Origin: Thiothrix subterranea
Lineage (GTDB): Bacteria > Pseudomonadota > Gammaproteobacteria > Thiotrichales > Thiotrichaceae
Assembly (NCBI RefSeq): GCF_016772315.1
Contig: NZ_CP053482.1
Span: forward strand, 2,666,001 to 2,730,000
Reading direction: 5' to 3'
Length of the DNA: 64,000 nt
Every line of letters starts with the position of its first letter. The stretch's first letter is position 1. This document shows positions 44,268-53,554 of the stretch, in pieces. The notes below the pieces were generated by a model. The model made no database searches. It was given only the letters and a program-made list of their open reading frames with translations, and was not told the DNA's origin. The position numbers and the translations under genes are program-made.

Positions 44268-44660
44268 ATGGAATTACCGATCACAACCCACTATGACATG
44301 CTCGGCGGCGAAGCCGGTATTTCGCGCTTAGTGAACCGCTTTTACGACATTATGGATGAATTGCCGGAAGCGTGGGAGTTGCGCAAAATCCACCCGCAAG
44401 ATTCGCAACCCGCTCGCGATAAGTTGTTTAAGTTTTTGTCGGGCTGGCTAGGCGGGCCGGGTTTGTATGAAGCAGAATACGGACACCCGCGTTTGCGGAT
44501 GCGGCACGCGCCATTTCCGGTGGATACCCAAATGCGTGATCAGTGGTTGCTGTGCATGAATATGGCATTGGATGAGCAACTGACCGACGAATTATTGAAA
44601 ATGCAGTTAAAAGCTTCCTTTGCGAATGTGGCTGACCACATGCGGAATCGGGCGGGCTGA
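44268..44660 (+). CDS. Group II truncated haemoglobin
   Basis: This 130-aa 2-on-2 globin has the family motifs THYDMLGGEAGISRLVNRFYDIMDELPEA, FKFLSGWLGGPGLYEAEYGHPRLRMRHAPF (proximal His in the RMRHAPF segment) and DQWLLCMNMAL (Trp G8). Such globins bind O2/NO and serve in oxidative or nitrosative defence. A role in oxygen handling for nitrogen fixation is possible but not shown by context. Confidence 0.93.
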   Translation: MELPITTHYDMLGGEAGISRLVNRFYDIMDELPEAWELRKIHPQDSQPARDKLFKFLSGWLGGPGLYEAEYGHPRLRMRHAPFPVDTQMRDQWLLCMNMALDEQLTDELLKMQLKASFANVADHMRNRAG

Positions 44661-44750
44661 TAAATATTCAATCTCATAAAAACAATAAATAACGATTTCT
44701 TTCATTTCTGCTAAATTCATTAGAGCATAAACATAAATGAGGAAACGTAG

Positions 44751-45374
44751 ATGAATAAATATTTGCCTTTGGTGAGTGTCGCGGTTGTATTGTTCAGTGG
44801 TGTAGCAATGGCAGGCTCGCCAAAAGCGCCTTATGTGGGCGTGGGGTATGGCATTAATACGTCGATTGATGATAACGATCTGAGTTCAGATTGTGGCGTT
44901 GGGGGCGTTGCGTGCCGTGAAGTGTGTGACACTGACCGCGCTGTCAATGCGTATGCTGGGTATCCGCTTAGCCCTAATTTGGCCGTGGAAGCAGGTTACA
45001 CCGATATGGATTATACCGCCCGTATTGAGCAAGACGGCGGTGCAGTGCGCGGCGATCAACAGTCCAAAGCGTTGACGTTGAGCGCGGTCGGGCGCAAGCC
45101 CTTGAGTGCTAATGCGGGTTTGTTCGGCAAAGTCGGTGCGGCCTATTGGGACAGCGAAGTAGAAACCACCGCAGGTAATGCCGATGACTCCGGTTTCACC
45201 CCCGTTGTTGGCGTGGGTGCAGAATACAACTTCAGCGAACACATGGGCGTGCGGGCTGGCATTGACCATTTCGTGAGCATGGGTGAGCAATCTAAAATCA
45301 TTGAGTCGGGCGTGGTTGGCACGGCGGACACCGGTGTCACCACCGCAACGGTTGGGTTGCACTACAACTTCTAA
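44751..45374 (+). CDS. Outer-membrane beta-barrel protein (porin-like, 207 aa)
   Basis: It has a signal peptide (MNKYLPLVSVAVVLFSGVAM then AGSP), alternating aromatic beta strands (PYVGVGYGINTSIDD, NLAVEAGYTDMDYTARI, FTPVVGVGAEYNFSEHMGVRAGIDHF) and a C-terminal strand ending in YNF. It resembles the small OmpA/OprF-like or OmpW-type 8-stranded barrels. GAGG precedes the ATG and a stem-loop terminator follows. Confidence 0.8.
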   Translation: MNKYLPLVSVAVVLFSGVAMAGSPKAPYVGVGYGINTSIDDNDLSSDCGVGGVACREVCDTDRAVNAYAGYPLSPNLAVEAGYTDMDYTARIEQDGGAVRGDQQSKALTLSAVGRKPLSANAGLFGKVGAAYWDSEVETTAGNADDSGFTPVVGVGAEYNFSEHMGVRAGIDHFVSMGEQSKIIESGVVGTADTGVTTATVGLHYNF

Positions 45375-45410
45375 GCGCTCTAGTTGCGTTGATTTTAGTC
45401 TTTAATGTTG

Positions 45411-45440
45411 AGCCGGATAATGGATGTTATCCGGCTATTT
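45411..45440 (+). terminator. Terminator after the 207-aa barrel gene
   Basis: AGCCGGATAA-TGGATG-TTATCCGGCT is followed by ATTTTC: a perfect 10-bp stem with a short U-tail. Confidence 0.8.
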
Positions 45441-45463
45441 TCATGCCTTTACAATTGCCAATC

Positions 45464-45787
45464 TCAATGACCAGCACACTCAATCACCACGTTATGGAAG
45501 GGCGTTACTATATCAAACGGTCGTTCGTAATTCCTGCCGTCACAGGTGAGCTTAGCGATGTATTTACCCGGTGGCAGTTCAGCGGTAAACGTATGGCGTT
45601 TATCGTGTTGTAAGCTGTGGCTATCCAGCCCGACAATTTCCCATTTGACTTCACGCAAAATAGCCTTGCCATTATCGACAGCACTAAACAGCACTTCGCC
45701 ATTGACGGCGTATGCGTAATGGCTGCTTAAGATGAGGGTGGTAACAAACGTTGTGACGGCGTTACGTATTAGCTTCCTTGCTGACAT
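45464..45787 (-). CDS. Small exported protein (107 aa)
   Basis: From the ATG at 45787 (AAGGAG site) the protein has a signal peptide (ARKLIRNAVTTFVTTLILSS then HYAYA-VNGE). It has a single beta-sandwich-like domain, FTAELPPGKYIAKLTCDGRNYERPFDI, with two cysteines. It resembles carboxypeptidase-regulatory-like or amyloid-like beta domains, without firm family assignment. Confidence 0.6.
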   Translation of the reverse strand: MSARKLIRNAVTTFVTTLILSSHYAYAVNGEVLFSAVDNGKAILREVKWEIVGLDSHSLQHDKRHTFTAELPPGKYIAKLTCDGRNYERPFDIVTPFHNVVIECAGH

Positions 45788-45932
45788 GGGCGCACTCCTT
45801 GGGTAATCTGTGACTGTGAACAAAACCTACTCTATAGATTAAATAGTAGTCTAGTTTTGACAGAAGTGAACCCTGAATGCACGATTAATGTTGATGAAAT
45901 TATTTATAATGGGTCATAAATAATTCAGCACG

Positions 45933-46682
45933 TTATGGGGTGGTCGCAATCTCAGGCAAACGCGCCTTTTCAGCTTCAATCCAGCGTTGCGCCTGTTGGT
46001 TAATGGCATCGGTTTTTAAGCCTTGGGTGGCAAAGGCTGGGCCGATGCTGACGGTAATCGTGCCGGGTTTTTTGATCCACGCATGGCGTTGCCAGCTTAA
46101 CCCCGCATTGTGTGCCACAGGAACCACCGGAAAGCCGGAGTGAGAGGCGAGGATTGCGCCGCCAATTTTAAACGGTACGTTGGCATCCGGTGCGACGCGA
46201 GTGCCTTCGGGGAAAATAACCACGCAAATACCTTCTTGTAACAGCGCTTTGCCTTGGTGCGAAATTTGTTTGACGGCAGCTTTTCCGGCATTGCGGTCAA
46301 TTGCAATCGGGCGAATCAGTCGCAAACCCCAGCCAAAAAACGGAATCTTCAACAGTTCGCGTTTCATTACCCAGCTTAATTGTTGCGGAAAAATACAGGG
46401 GATCGCGAAGGTTTCCCACGTTGATTGATGATTAGCCATAATGATGAAGGCGCTATCGGTGGGGATGTTTTCGCGCCCGATCACTTGGTATTTCACCCCG
46501 CAGGTCACTTCCAGCCACCAACGGTTGAAGCAGTTCCACAAGGTAGTCGCGGGGTAACGGTATTTAAGCGGAAACAGCCAAGCTAACGGGGTTAGTAAGC
46601 CTGCCAAGAGGGTGCTGATCGCAAAGCCTACCCAGAAAATCGCGGCACGAGTGCCTAGCCAAAGCGTATTAAGTGCATTCAT
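45933..46682 (-). CDS. plsC: 1-acyl-sn-glycerol-3-phosphate acyltransferase
   Basis: The 249-aa membrane enzyme makes phosphatidate from lysophosphatidate. The acyltransferase motifs are NHQSTWET (H-x4-E, a known variant of H-x4-D) and FPEGTRVAP. An N-terminal hydrophobic segment follows MNALNTLWLGTRAAIFWVGF. It is coupled to gmhB (four-base overlap) in the order rph-rdgB-gmhB-plsC. Confidence 0.92.
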   Translation of the reverse strand: MNALNTLWLGTRAAIFWVGFAISTLLAGLLTPLAWLFPLKYRYPATTLWNCFNRWWLEVTCGVKYQVIGRENIPTDSAFIIMANHQSTWETFAIPCIFPQQLSWVMKRELLKIPFFGWGLRLIRPIAIDRNAGKAAVKQISHQGKALLQEGICVVIFPEGTRVAPDANVPFKIGGAILASHSGFPVVPVAHNAGLSWQRHAWIKKPGTITVSIGPAFATQGLKTDAINQQAQRWIEAEKARLPEIATTP

Positions 46683-47224
46683 GCTGAAGTGGTTCCCAAA
46701 AGTGAATCGGCGTAATCTGCCAGATTATCAAACACGGGTATAGCGGCAGGGAGCTTGCCATCCGCCAGTGTGCGCAAGCCTTTGCCGGTGCGGACTTGGG
46801 CATAGCGTGCGCCTACCGCAGCGGCGGCTTGCCAATCGCGTAGCGAATCACCGACGACGTGGGCTTGCGCGGGATTTATACCGAAATGTTCTGCAATGGT
46901 GAACAGCATCCCCGGTTTCGGTTTGCGGCACTCACAATGATCGCTGCTAAGGTGCGGGCAATAGGCGATGTAAGCGACTTCACCGCCGTGCGCGGCTAAC
47001 AAATGGCGCAGTTTGGCGTGCATCGCATCCAAGGTCGCAACGTCGTAATAGCCACGCGCAATGCCCGATTGATTGGTCGCAATCGCCAACGTGTAACCGG
47101 CGTGATAGAGCCGCGCCATTGCTGCAATGCTACCGGGGATGGGAATCCATTCGTCCACCGTTTTGATGAACGCATCGGAGTCTTCGTTAATCACGCCGTC
47201 ACGGTCGAGGATGATGAGTTTCAC
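46679..47224 (-). CDS. gmhB: D-glycero-beta-D-manno-heptose 1,7-bisphosphate 7-phosphatase
   Basis: The 181-aa HAD phosphatase has the motif DRDGVINEDSDAF. Zinc ligands sit in CPHLSSDHCECRKPKPGM and motif IV in VVGDSLRDWQAA. It dephosphorylates heptose bisphosphate for LPS core heptose. It overlaps rdgB by four bases. Confidence 0.94.
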   Translation of the reverse strand: MKLIILDRDGVINEDSDAFIKTVDEWIPIPGSIAAMARLYHAGYTLAIATNQSGIARGYYDVATLDAMHAKLRHLLAAHGGEVAYIAYCPHLSSDHCECRKPKPGMLFTIAEHFGINPAQAHVVGDSLRDWQAAAAVGARYAQVRTGKGLRTLADGKLPAAIPVFDNLADYADSLLGTTSA

Positions 47225-47823
47225 CCGGCGTTCTCCAGCAGCATTTCATGCAATTTACGCAAGGCTTGCCCGCGATGGCTGATGCGGTTTTTTTCTTCCG
47301 CTGGTAATTCGGCGGACGAGCAGCCGTGAGTTGGCACGTAAAACAAGGGGTCGTAACCAAAGCCGTTTGCCCCGCTTAAGCTGTGCAGAATGCGACCTTC
47401 CCAACTGGCTTCAGCAATGATCGGCAATTGGTCTTCGGCATGGCGCAAGTAAACGATGCAGCAATAGAAACGTGCGGTGCGTTGCGCGTCCGGCACGTCT
47501 TGCAAGGCTTCCAGCAGTTTGGTGTTATTGGCAGCATCATCGCCGTGTTCCCCCGCATAACGGGCGGAATACAATCCCGGTGCACCACCGAGAGCATCGA
47601 CCACAATGCCGGAATCGTCTGCCATGGCGGGCATTCCAGTGTGTTGAGCGGCATTACGCGCTTTGATTAAGGCATTTTCGACGAAGGTTAAGCCGGTTTC
47701 ATCGGCATCTTGCACCCCAAATTCGCTTTGGCGTACAAATTCAATGCCTAAATCCGCCAGCATTGCGTTGAATTCACGCAGTTTTCCGGCATTGCCGGAC
47801 GCTAAGACGATACGTTGACTCAT
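47221..47823 (-). CDS. rdgB: XTP/dITP diphosphatase (Ham1-like)
   Basis: The 200-aa enzyme hydrolyses non-canonical purine triphosphates. Its signatures are [62 protein letters not shown] and [12 protein letters not shown]. Starts and stops overlap rph and gmhB, showing one operon. Confidence 0.96.
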   Translation of the reverse strand: MSQRIVLASGNAGKLREFNAMLADLGIEFVRQSEFGVQDADETGLTFVENALIKARNAAQHTGMPAMADDSGIVVDALGGAPGLYSARYAGEHGDDAANNTKLLEALQDVPDAQRTARFYCCIVYLRHAEDQLPIIAEASWEGRILHSLSGANGFGYDPLFYVPTHGCSSAELPAEEKNRISHRGQALRKLHEMLLENAG

Positions 47824-48536
47824 GATGCCAATGCCTGTTGTTGTGCTTGCATGATTTCCCGAATGCCTTTTTCTGCCAATACCAGCATGGCGTCGAGTTC
47901 GTCGCGACGGAAGGCGTGACCTTCGGCAGTGCCTTGCAATTCGATGAATTGTCCGGCTTCGTTCATCACCACGTTCATGTCGGTTTCGGCTTTGGAATCT
48001 TCGGCGTAATCCAAATCCAGCACCGGCACACCGTCAAAAATGCCGACGGAAATCGCCGCGATTTGACCGTGCAAGGGGTTTTTCTTCAAGCGGCGGTTTT
48101 TTTGCAGCCAAGTAATCGCGTCACACAATGCCACGTAAGCACCGCTGATTGAAGCCGTGCGCGTGCCGCCATCGGCTTGAATCACGTCGCAGTCGATGGT
48201 GATTTGGAATTCGCCGAGGGCTTCGAGATCGACTACCGCTCGCAGGGAACGCCCGATCAAGCGCTGGATTTCCATGGTACGCCCGCCTTGTTTGCCTTTG
48301 GCGGCTTCGCGTGCGGTGCGTGAACCCGTGGCACGCGGCAACATGCCGTATTCCGCCGTGACCCAACCTTGACCTTTGCCTTTGAGCCAGCCGGGTAAAC
48401 GGTCTTCGACGGTGGCGGTACACAGCACCTTGGTGTTGCCGAATTCCACTAATACTGAGCCTTCCGCGTGGCAGGTGTAATGGCGGGTAAATGTAACCGT
48501 TCGCATTTGCTCAGGAGCGCGTTCGCTGGGTCTCAT
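47820..48536 (-). CDS. rph: Ribonuclease PH
   Basis: The 238-aa phosphorolytic exonuclease trims tRNA 3' ends. It begins [20 protein letters not shown], contains [44 protein letters not shown], and has the catalytic [21 protein letters not shown]. Full family length; first gene of its operon. Confidence 0.97.
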   Translation of the reverse strand: MRPSERAPEQMRTVTFTRHYTCHAEGSVLVEFGNTKVLCTATVEDRLPGWLKGKGQGWVTAEYGMLPRATGSRTAREAAKGKQGGRTMEIQRLIGRSLRAVVDLEALGEFQITIDCDVIQADGGTRTASISGAYVALCDAITWLQKNRRLKKNPLHGQIAAISVGIFDGVPVLDLDYAEDSKAETDMNVVMNEAGQFIELQGTAEGHAFRRDELDAMLVLAEKGIREIMQAQQQALAS

Positions 48537-48603
48537 GGGGAATCCTTTTATCGCTTAGAGAGGAGAGCGGGGATTATACCCATCATTGGCGTGGGTTTCA
48601 CGG

Positions 48604-50940
48604 TTATGGTGCGGCAATGTGTGGTAGCCAGCGTTCCAGCATCACCTGCATGGTGGCGGGGACAAACGGTTTGGTGAGGTAATCATTCATGCCTGCGGCG
48701 AGGCAACGTTCACGCTCCCCCGCAATGGCGTGGGCGGTTAGGGCAATAATGGGCAAGTGCGTGAAACGGGCATCAGCACGAATCCGCTGCGTGGTTTCAT
48801 AGCCATTCATCTCCGGCATACTCACGTCCATTAACACCAAGTCGATAGGGGAGTCGATAGTATGTTGTTGCAATTGTTGGAGAGCGGCTGCGCCACTATC
48901 GGCTGTTTCAACGTCGACGTGCAGTGTTTTCAGCAGAGCGCGACCGAAAAATAAATTCAGTTCGTCATCGTCTACCAATAGGATTCGGTATGTTGTTGCC
49001 GTGGGCAAACGTTTCATGACCGCGATGTCGTCTTGCTGAGAAACGCTACAAGGCGTGTCAACCCTGGCGAGAGCAAAATCCAAACTGAAAAAGAAGCGGC
49101 TGCCTTGTTTGGGGGTGCTGCTCACTGCCAAGGTTCCACCCATTGCCGCCACCAGTTTGTGGCTGATGGATAAGCCTAGCCCCGTGCCTTTAAAGCGTTT
49201 GTCGGTTGAGGTTTGAGTAGCCGAGAAGGGTTCAAATAATTGCGCTTGCTGCATTGGATCGATGCCGATGCCAGTATCGGTGACGTCAAAATGCAGTAAT
49301 ACCTTGCCGGTTACGTCCGCGCCGAGGTCACGAATCGCCAAGCTCACACTGCCCGTTGCGGTGAATTTCAGGGCATTGTTCAACAGGTTGAGCAATATTT
49401 GCGACAAGCGGGTGAGATCGCCGAGTAGCAGGGTTTGCAGCGAAAAATCACTGTGCAGCTTCAGCGTTAAGCCTTTTTGTTGAGCGTGTTCGTGCAGGAG
49501 TTTTTCTAGGTTTTCCAGCAATTCGCCGAGGGTAAACGGGTGTGATTCGATTACCGGCAAGGTGTTTTCTAAGCGGGCTAAATCCAAAATATCATTGATT
49601 AGGTTCAGCATGTGGTTGGCGGCGGTGTCGAGCCGATCCACGTATTCTTGTTGTTGCGGGTTCAGTGGCGTTGTTTGCAGCAGTGTGCCCGTGCCGATGA
49701 CCGCATTCATGGGCGTGCGCAATTCGTGGCTCATTGAGGCTAGAAATTCACCTTTGGCTTTGCTGGTGGCTTCAGCGCGTTGCGTTTGTTCGTGCAAGAT
49801 GCGGGTGCGTTCTGCCTGTGACAGTGAGAGCAAAATCATAAACGCCAACATGCCGACATGCATAATATCAATGGCATAGGGCAAGTTGTGTACCAGCCCG
49901 AATCCGACCAAGATTAAGGGAATGCTGCTCAGCGTGACGATGCTGGATGCCCAGGCGAAACTTTTTGCTTCACGCAAGCCCCGCCGCCATAAGATGAAGG
50001 TGGCGGGAACAACGATGCTGAGCAACAAAAAACCCAGCAGTGAGGTCAGCCATGCACCAAACGCAAACCAGTGGTTCAGCAGGATGCTCAGCAATGCGTC
50101 CCAAAACACGAGCCGCAGCGGTACGACAAAATACGGTAACTGTTTGGGTAAGCCCATTAAGTGGTGGAAAAAGTGTGCGCCACTGGCAATGGCGGCGTAA
50201 GCAAACACCGATTGTATTAACAGGTAATGTTCCTGAAACAGCGTGATGACATGCAAGAGACCTGTCAAACGGCTCAATTCCAAGGCTACAAAGACGATAA
50301 AAAATGCCAAACTCAGGAAGCTGATTTCGGTTAATTTGAAATAAGTCAGTAAGTTGTAAGCCGCCAATGCCAGCATTCCGCCCAAGACAATCCCGTAAAA
50401 CAAGTAATCGTGAATGGCTGCCAGCAATAAATAGTCGGTAGCGTTAAATTCCACTTCAAACGACAGCGGAATATTGGGATTTTGCACGCGCAAGTACACG
50501 CTAACGCTGCTATACGGGGCGAGATCGAGGTAATAAGCAGGCATCCGCAAGCTATCGACGGCTTGCAGCGGTGCGAGGGAAACCGGCGGCACGGCGGCTG
50601 ATGGGTAGGCGTAAGCTTGCACCGTGCTGGGGTATTGACCACGAAACAACACATAGCCATTGCGGTTTTGCGCCGTGCTGTTGTGAATGTCAAATCGCGC
50701 CCAATACACCGCCGTGGTGTAGCCAATTTGCGGGTGATAATGCCAGTCGGCTTGGAAGTGTTCGCTAACACGGGCGGCATCGGCAACACGCCAGTTGCCA
50801 GTCGGGTCTTGCGCTATCGCTATGTGTGGGTAAATCCATGCTTGCGCGGTGTTGGCATTCAGTTCCATGGCGGCGGGTAGCGCCTGAGCCGCTAAACTGA
50901 TGAGCATCCCGCCAATTAGCAATAAAATAGTGCGAAACAA
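48604..50940 (-). CDS. Hybrid sensor histidine kinase with 7TMR-DISM sensor
   Basis: The 778-aa protein has a signal peptide (ILLLIGGMLISLAAQALPAA), a DISMED2 periplasmic sensor domain (about 30-165) and seven predicted transmembrane helices (about 180-390). HisKA follows with SMSHELRTPMNAVIGTG (phospho-His), then HATPase with GIGIDPMQ and GTGLGLSIS. The C-terminal receiver has LLVDDDELN and DLVLMDVSMPEMNGY. The Hpt and OmpR-like genes 1.7-2.5 kb away are likely phosphorelay partners. Confidence 0.93.
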   Translation of the reverse strand: MFRTILLLIGGMLISLAAQALPAAMELNANTAQAWIYPHIAIAQDPTGNWRVADAARVSEHFQADWHYHPQIGYTTAVYWARFDIHNSTAQNRNGYVLFRGQYPSTVQAYAYPSAAVPPVSLAPLQAVDSLRMPAYYLDLAPYSSVSVYLRVQNPNIPLSFEVEFNATDYLLLAAIHDYLFYGIVLGGMLALAAYNLLTYFKLTEISFLSLAFFIVFVALELSRLTGLLHVITLFQEHYLLIQSVFAYAAIASGAHFFHHLMGLPKQLPYFVVPLRLVFWDALLSILLNHWFAFGAWLTSLLGFLLLSIVVPATFILWRRGLREAKSFAWASSIVTLSSIPLILVGFGLVHNLPYAIDIMHVGMLAFMILLSLSQAERTRILHEQTQRAEATSKAKGEFLASMSHELRTPMNAVIGTGTLLQTTPLNPQQQEYVDRLDTAANHMLNLINDILDLARLENTLPVIESHPFTLGELLENLEKLLHEHAQQKGLTLKLHSDFSLQTLLLGDLTRLSQILLNLLNNALKFTATGSVSLAIRDLGADVTGKVLLHFDVTDTGIGIDPMQQAQLFEPFSATQTSTDKRFKGTGLGLSISHKLVAAMGGTLAVSSTPKQGSRFFFSLDFALARVDTPCSVSQQDDIAVMKRLPTATTYRILLVDDDELNLFFGRALLKTLHVDVETADSGAAALQQLQQHTIDSPIDLVLMDVSMPEMNGYETTQRIRADARFTHLPIIALTAHAIAGERERCLAAGMNDYLTKPFVPATMQVMLERWLPHIAAP

Positions 50941-51095
50941 GCGTGCTGGATTCCTTGGTGATTAAAATTCACATAAAAATGCTGTGTAACTGTGTGAATA
51001 TAGTGCGTTTTATTTGAACATTTGGTATCTTTTTCGCGTCATTCAGTGGGATAATTTGTGCCGTTTTTTGTCTGTTTTTCCATTGCGAGGGTGTT

Positions 51096-51863
51096 ATGTT
51101 AAAAGGATTTTTGCCAAGTTCATGCGGCATTTGTGCGTTAATGTTTGTGATGCAACCGGCTGGAGCCGGTACCGCGACCACGGGTATGCCCTTGAAAGCA
51201 CGCGGTGTGGGTGTCGAACTGTATACGCAAAACCAGGATGTTAAAATTACCGATATTGTGATTAAAAATCCAATGGTAGCGGCGTTATTGCCCGCGAATG
51301 CCAAAGATTTAGTCACGATTAATAATGATCTGAAAATGGTGGGCGCTAAGCTGGATTATCAGGTGAACCCGCACCTGACGGTATTCGGGGGTATTTCACA
51401 CGTCACTGGGGAATCGACGGCTAATTTGTCAGCGCTTCCGGGCTTAGGCTTAAGCGATTTGGTGTTTGATGCTGACGGTACTTTATACAATGCAGGGGCA
51501 ACGGTGGCAAAGCAGCAGGGGCGTTATTTTGGCGCATTGACTTACATTTACACCCGTGCAGACGGGGATGCTGGCATTAAAGATGGCGCGGTGAATACGC
51601 TAATACCTAGCGTGGGTGTGCTGACTGACGTGGGCGCATTCAATGCGGGGTTGATTTATCAGCAGGCGGATGTTGATTACGCCGGAACGCTGGTGTTGCC
51701 GGGGTTGGGCGAGGTGGAAACCGAGGTGCGCGGCGAAACGGCTGATACCTTGGCGTATCGTGTCGGTTATCAAACCCAAGTAGGCAGGGATTTGTATCTG
51801 GATGCGAGTGCCGGATTCGGCGGTTGGGAAGATGCGCGGTTGGAATTGAACCAACGTTTTTGA
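51096..51863 (+). CDS. Outer-membrane beta-barrel protein (255 aa)
   Basis: It has a signal peptide (GICALMFVMQPAGA-GTATT) and amphipathic strands (VGAKLDYQVNPHLTVFGGISHVTG, GRYFGALTYIYTRADGD, AYRVGYQTQVGRDLYLDASAGFGGW), ending in LELNQRF with a terminal Phe. Substrate unknown. It lies between the hybrid kinase and the regulator/Hpt pair. Confidence 0.75.
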   Translation: MLKGFLPSSCGICALMFVMQPAGAGTATTGMPLKARGVGVELYTQNQDVKITDIVIKNPMVAALLPANAKDLVTINNDLKMVGAKLDYQVNPHLTVFGGISHVTGESTANLSALPGLGLSDLVFDADGTLYNAGATVAKQQGRYFGALTYIYTRADGDAGIKDGAVNTLIPSVGVLTDVGAFNAGLIYQQADVDYAGTLVLPGLGEVETEVRGETADTLAYRVGYQTQVGRDLYLDASAGFGGWEDARLELNQRF

Positions 51864-51867
51864 GTCA

Positions 51868-51909
51868 AAAAAAACAGCCCTAACTACAGGGGAGTAAGTA
51901 GGGCTGTTA
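51868..51909. terminator. Stem-loop between convergent genes
   Basis: ACAGCCCTAACTAC pairs with GTAAGTAGGGCTGT around AGGGGA. On the minus strand it is followed by eight T residues (A-run at 51868-51875), so it ends the 98-aa gene; it may also stop the barrel transcript. Confidence 0.75.
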
Positions 51910-51956
51910 AGGACTCACCAATTTTGGCGCAGTTTGGTGAGCCGAGTAAGGAGGTT

Positions 51957-52253
51957 TTACGGTTTTTTTATCATGTGTTCTTCCCAGAGCGATTCCACCA
52001 CGCCTTGTAACGTAATGAATTGATCCGATTGCAATAAATACAAATACACGTGCGGGCCAATCAACTCCGGCAGAAAACCATTTAAGCTGGTTGGCTGCGT
52101 GTGTGGTTCCGCTGTTTCTAAGGTTTCATCCCTGGTAATGCTGTGATTGCTTTGTTGTTGTAGTGCTTTCGGCGATAACGCCATCACCGGTTGCGCACTC
52201 AAGCAGCCAACCAGCAGGCATAAACTCGCGACCCCGTGTTTTCCCTTAATCAT
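51957..52253 (-). CDS. Small exported protein (98 aa)
   Basis: It has a signal peptide (VASLCLLVGCLSAQPVMA-LSPK) and a short mature part with HVYLYLLQSDQFITLQGVVESLWEEH. A lipobox-like VGC sits in the signal sequence, but the peptidase I site after VMA seems better. It is unrecognised. Confidence 0.5.
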   Translation of the reverse strand: MIKGKHGVASLCLLVGCLSAQPVMALSPKALQQQSNHSITRDETLETAEPHTQPTSLNGFLPELIGPHVYLYLLQSDQFITLQGVVESLWEEHMIKKP

Positions 52254-52382
52254 TAGCCATATCCTTAATCAATTTTTCTTTATTTGCACAAATCTTATCA
52301 ATTTACCGTACACAACCTTAACGAACGTTAGCGCGTTTGTAACGTGAAAAATTGTAAGAAAATGTAACAGGCCATATTTCAG

Positions 52383-52718
52383 TCAATTATTATCTGAGAT
52401 AAACAGTCGGATATTAGCCTGAATTTGTTGGAAGGTTTGCATGAGAGTGGGGATGAAAGCGGGGTGTTGTAATGCTGCTAGATTTTGCGCATTAATGTCG
52501 TCGAGAGCGGCTTGCAAGCTGGCAGAATCGTACAAATGCGCGGTGGCCGAAAGTTTATGGGCAAGTGCGGCGGCGGTTTGCCAGTCTTGTTGTTGCAAGC
52601 TGTTGAGCAGTCCCTGTTGGTACTGCTGAAGTTCGGGTTGTGCAACTTTGAGCAGGCGCTTAGTTGCTTCCTTGCCTAAGATTTTGGGCAACGTGGTAAA
52701 TAAAGCGCTGCTGCTCAT
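52383..52718 (-). CDS. Hpt-domain phosphotransfer protein
   Basis: The 111-aa four-helix protein contains AHKLSATAHLYDSASLQAAL, in which His is the expected phosphorylation site. Reading begins at MSSSALFTTLPKILGK; the start overlaps the stop of the response regulator gene (ATGA). It should shuttle phosphate between the hybrid kinase receiver and the OmpR-type regulator. Confidence 0.82.
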   Translation of the reverse strand: MSSSALFTTLPKILGKEATKRLLKVAQPELQQYQQGLLNSLQQQDWQTAAALAHKLSATAHLYDSASLQAALDDINAQNLAALQHPAFIPTLMQTFQQIQANIRLFISDNN

Positions 52719-53446
52719 GCGTCGAGTATCAAGCGATAACCTTTGCGCCAAATGGTGTGCAGGTGTTTGGGGTCATTGGCATCATCGCCCAATTTTTTGC
52801 GTAGGCGGTTGATAGTCATGTCAATACTGCGATTGAGGGGCAGGTGCTCATTGCCGCTAAGCGCGTGGGAGATGGCGTCGCGGGTCAAGATTTGTCCGGC
52901 ATTCTGGTAAAAAAATTGCAGTAAGCAGGTTTCTTGCGTGGTGAGTTTGATCACCGTGTTGTCGCGCTCTAACTTTTCATGCAGCGGGTCAAACAGGTTG
53001 TCACCGATGGTGATGAGGTTATTGCTGGGCTTATTGGGTGTGTGCCGAATGATATTTTGAATGCGGATAAGCAATTCTTTGGGGTGAAACGGTTTGGTGA
53101 GGTAATCATCAGCCCCGACTTCTAGCCCCGCCAAGCGCTCATCCGCTGATTTTTTTGCAGACAATAGCATCACCGGCAAGTGCGGATGGTGTGTTTTTAT
53201 CCATCCCAACCAGTGTAAGCCATCTTTGCCGGGCAGCATAATGTCAAGCAAGACCAAATCCGGTGGTGAACTTTGGAAAAATACGTCTATTTCTTCACCA
53301 TTCAATAGGCTATGAATGCGGTAGTCATGCGCAGTTAAATATTCCTGCAATAGCGCGTGCAATACGATGTCATCATCGACGAGTAGAATGCGGCGGCTAG
53401 TTGTATTTTGGTGTACACCTTGGTTAACGCTCATTTTTCCAGACAT
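52715..53446 (-). CDS. OmpR-family response regulator
   Basis: The 243-aa regulator has a receiver domain (ILLVDDDIVLHALLQEYL; phospho-Asp in LVLLDIMLPGKDGL; Lys in DDYLTKPFHPKELLIRI). A winged-helix DNA-binding domain follows, with LTTQETCLLQFFYQNAGQILTRDAISHAL and DMTINRLRKKLGDD. Alternative starts exist at 53446 and 53434. Confidence 0.93.
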   Translation of the reverse strand: MSGKMSVNQGVHQNTTSRRILLVDDDIVLHALLQEYLTAHDYRIHSLLNGEEIDVFFQSSPPDLVLLDIMLPGKDGLHWLGWIKTHHPHLPVMLLSAKKSADERLAGLEVGADDYLTKPFHPKELLIRIQNIIRHTPNKPSNNLITIGDNLFDPLHEKLERDNTVIKLTTQETCLLQFFYQNAGQILTRDAISHALSGNEHLPLNRSIDMTINRLRKKLGDDANDPKHLHTIWRKGYRLILDA

Positions 53447-53554
53447 TATAGGGTTGAAATCAAATGATATTACATTTTAGTGTGTCTGGCACTGAAAATC
53501 TAAAAAATATCAGTGAGTAACGCTGCTATTGGAAAATACAATGCAATGACACCA

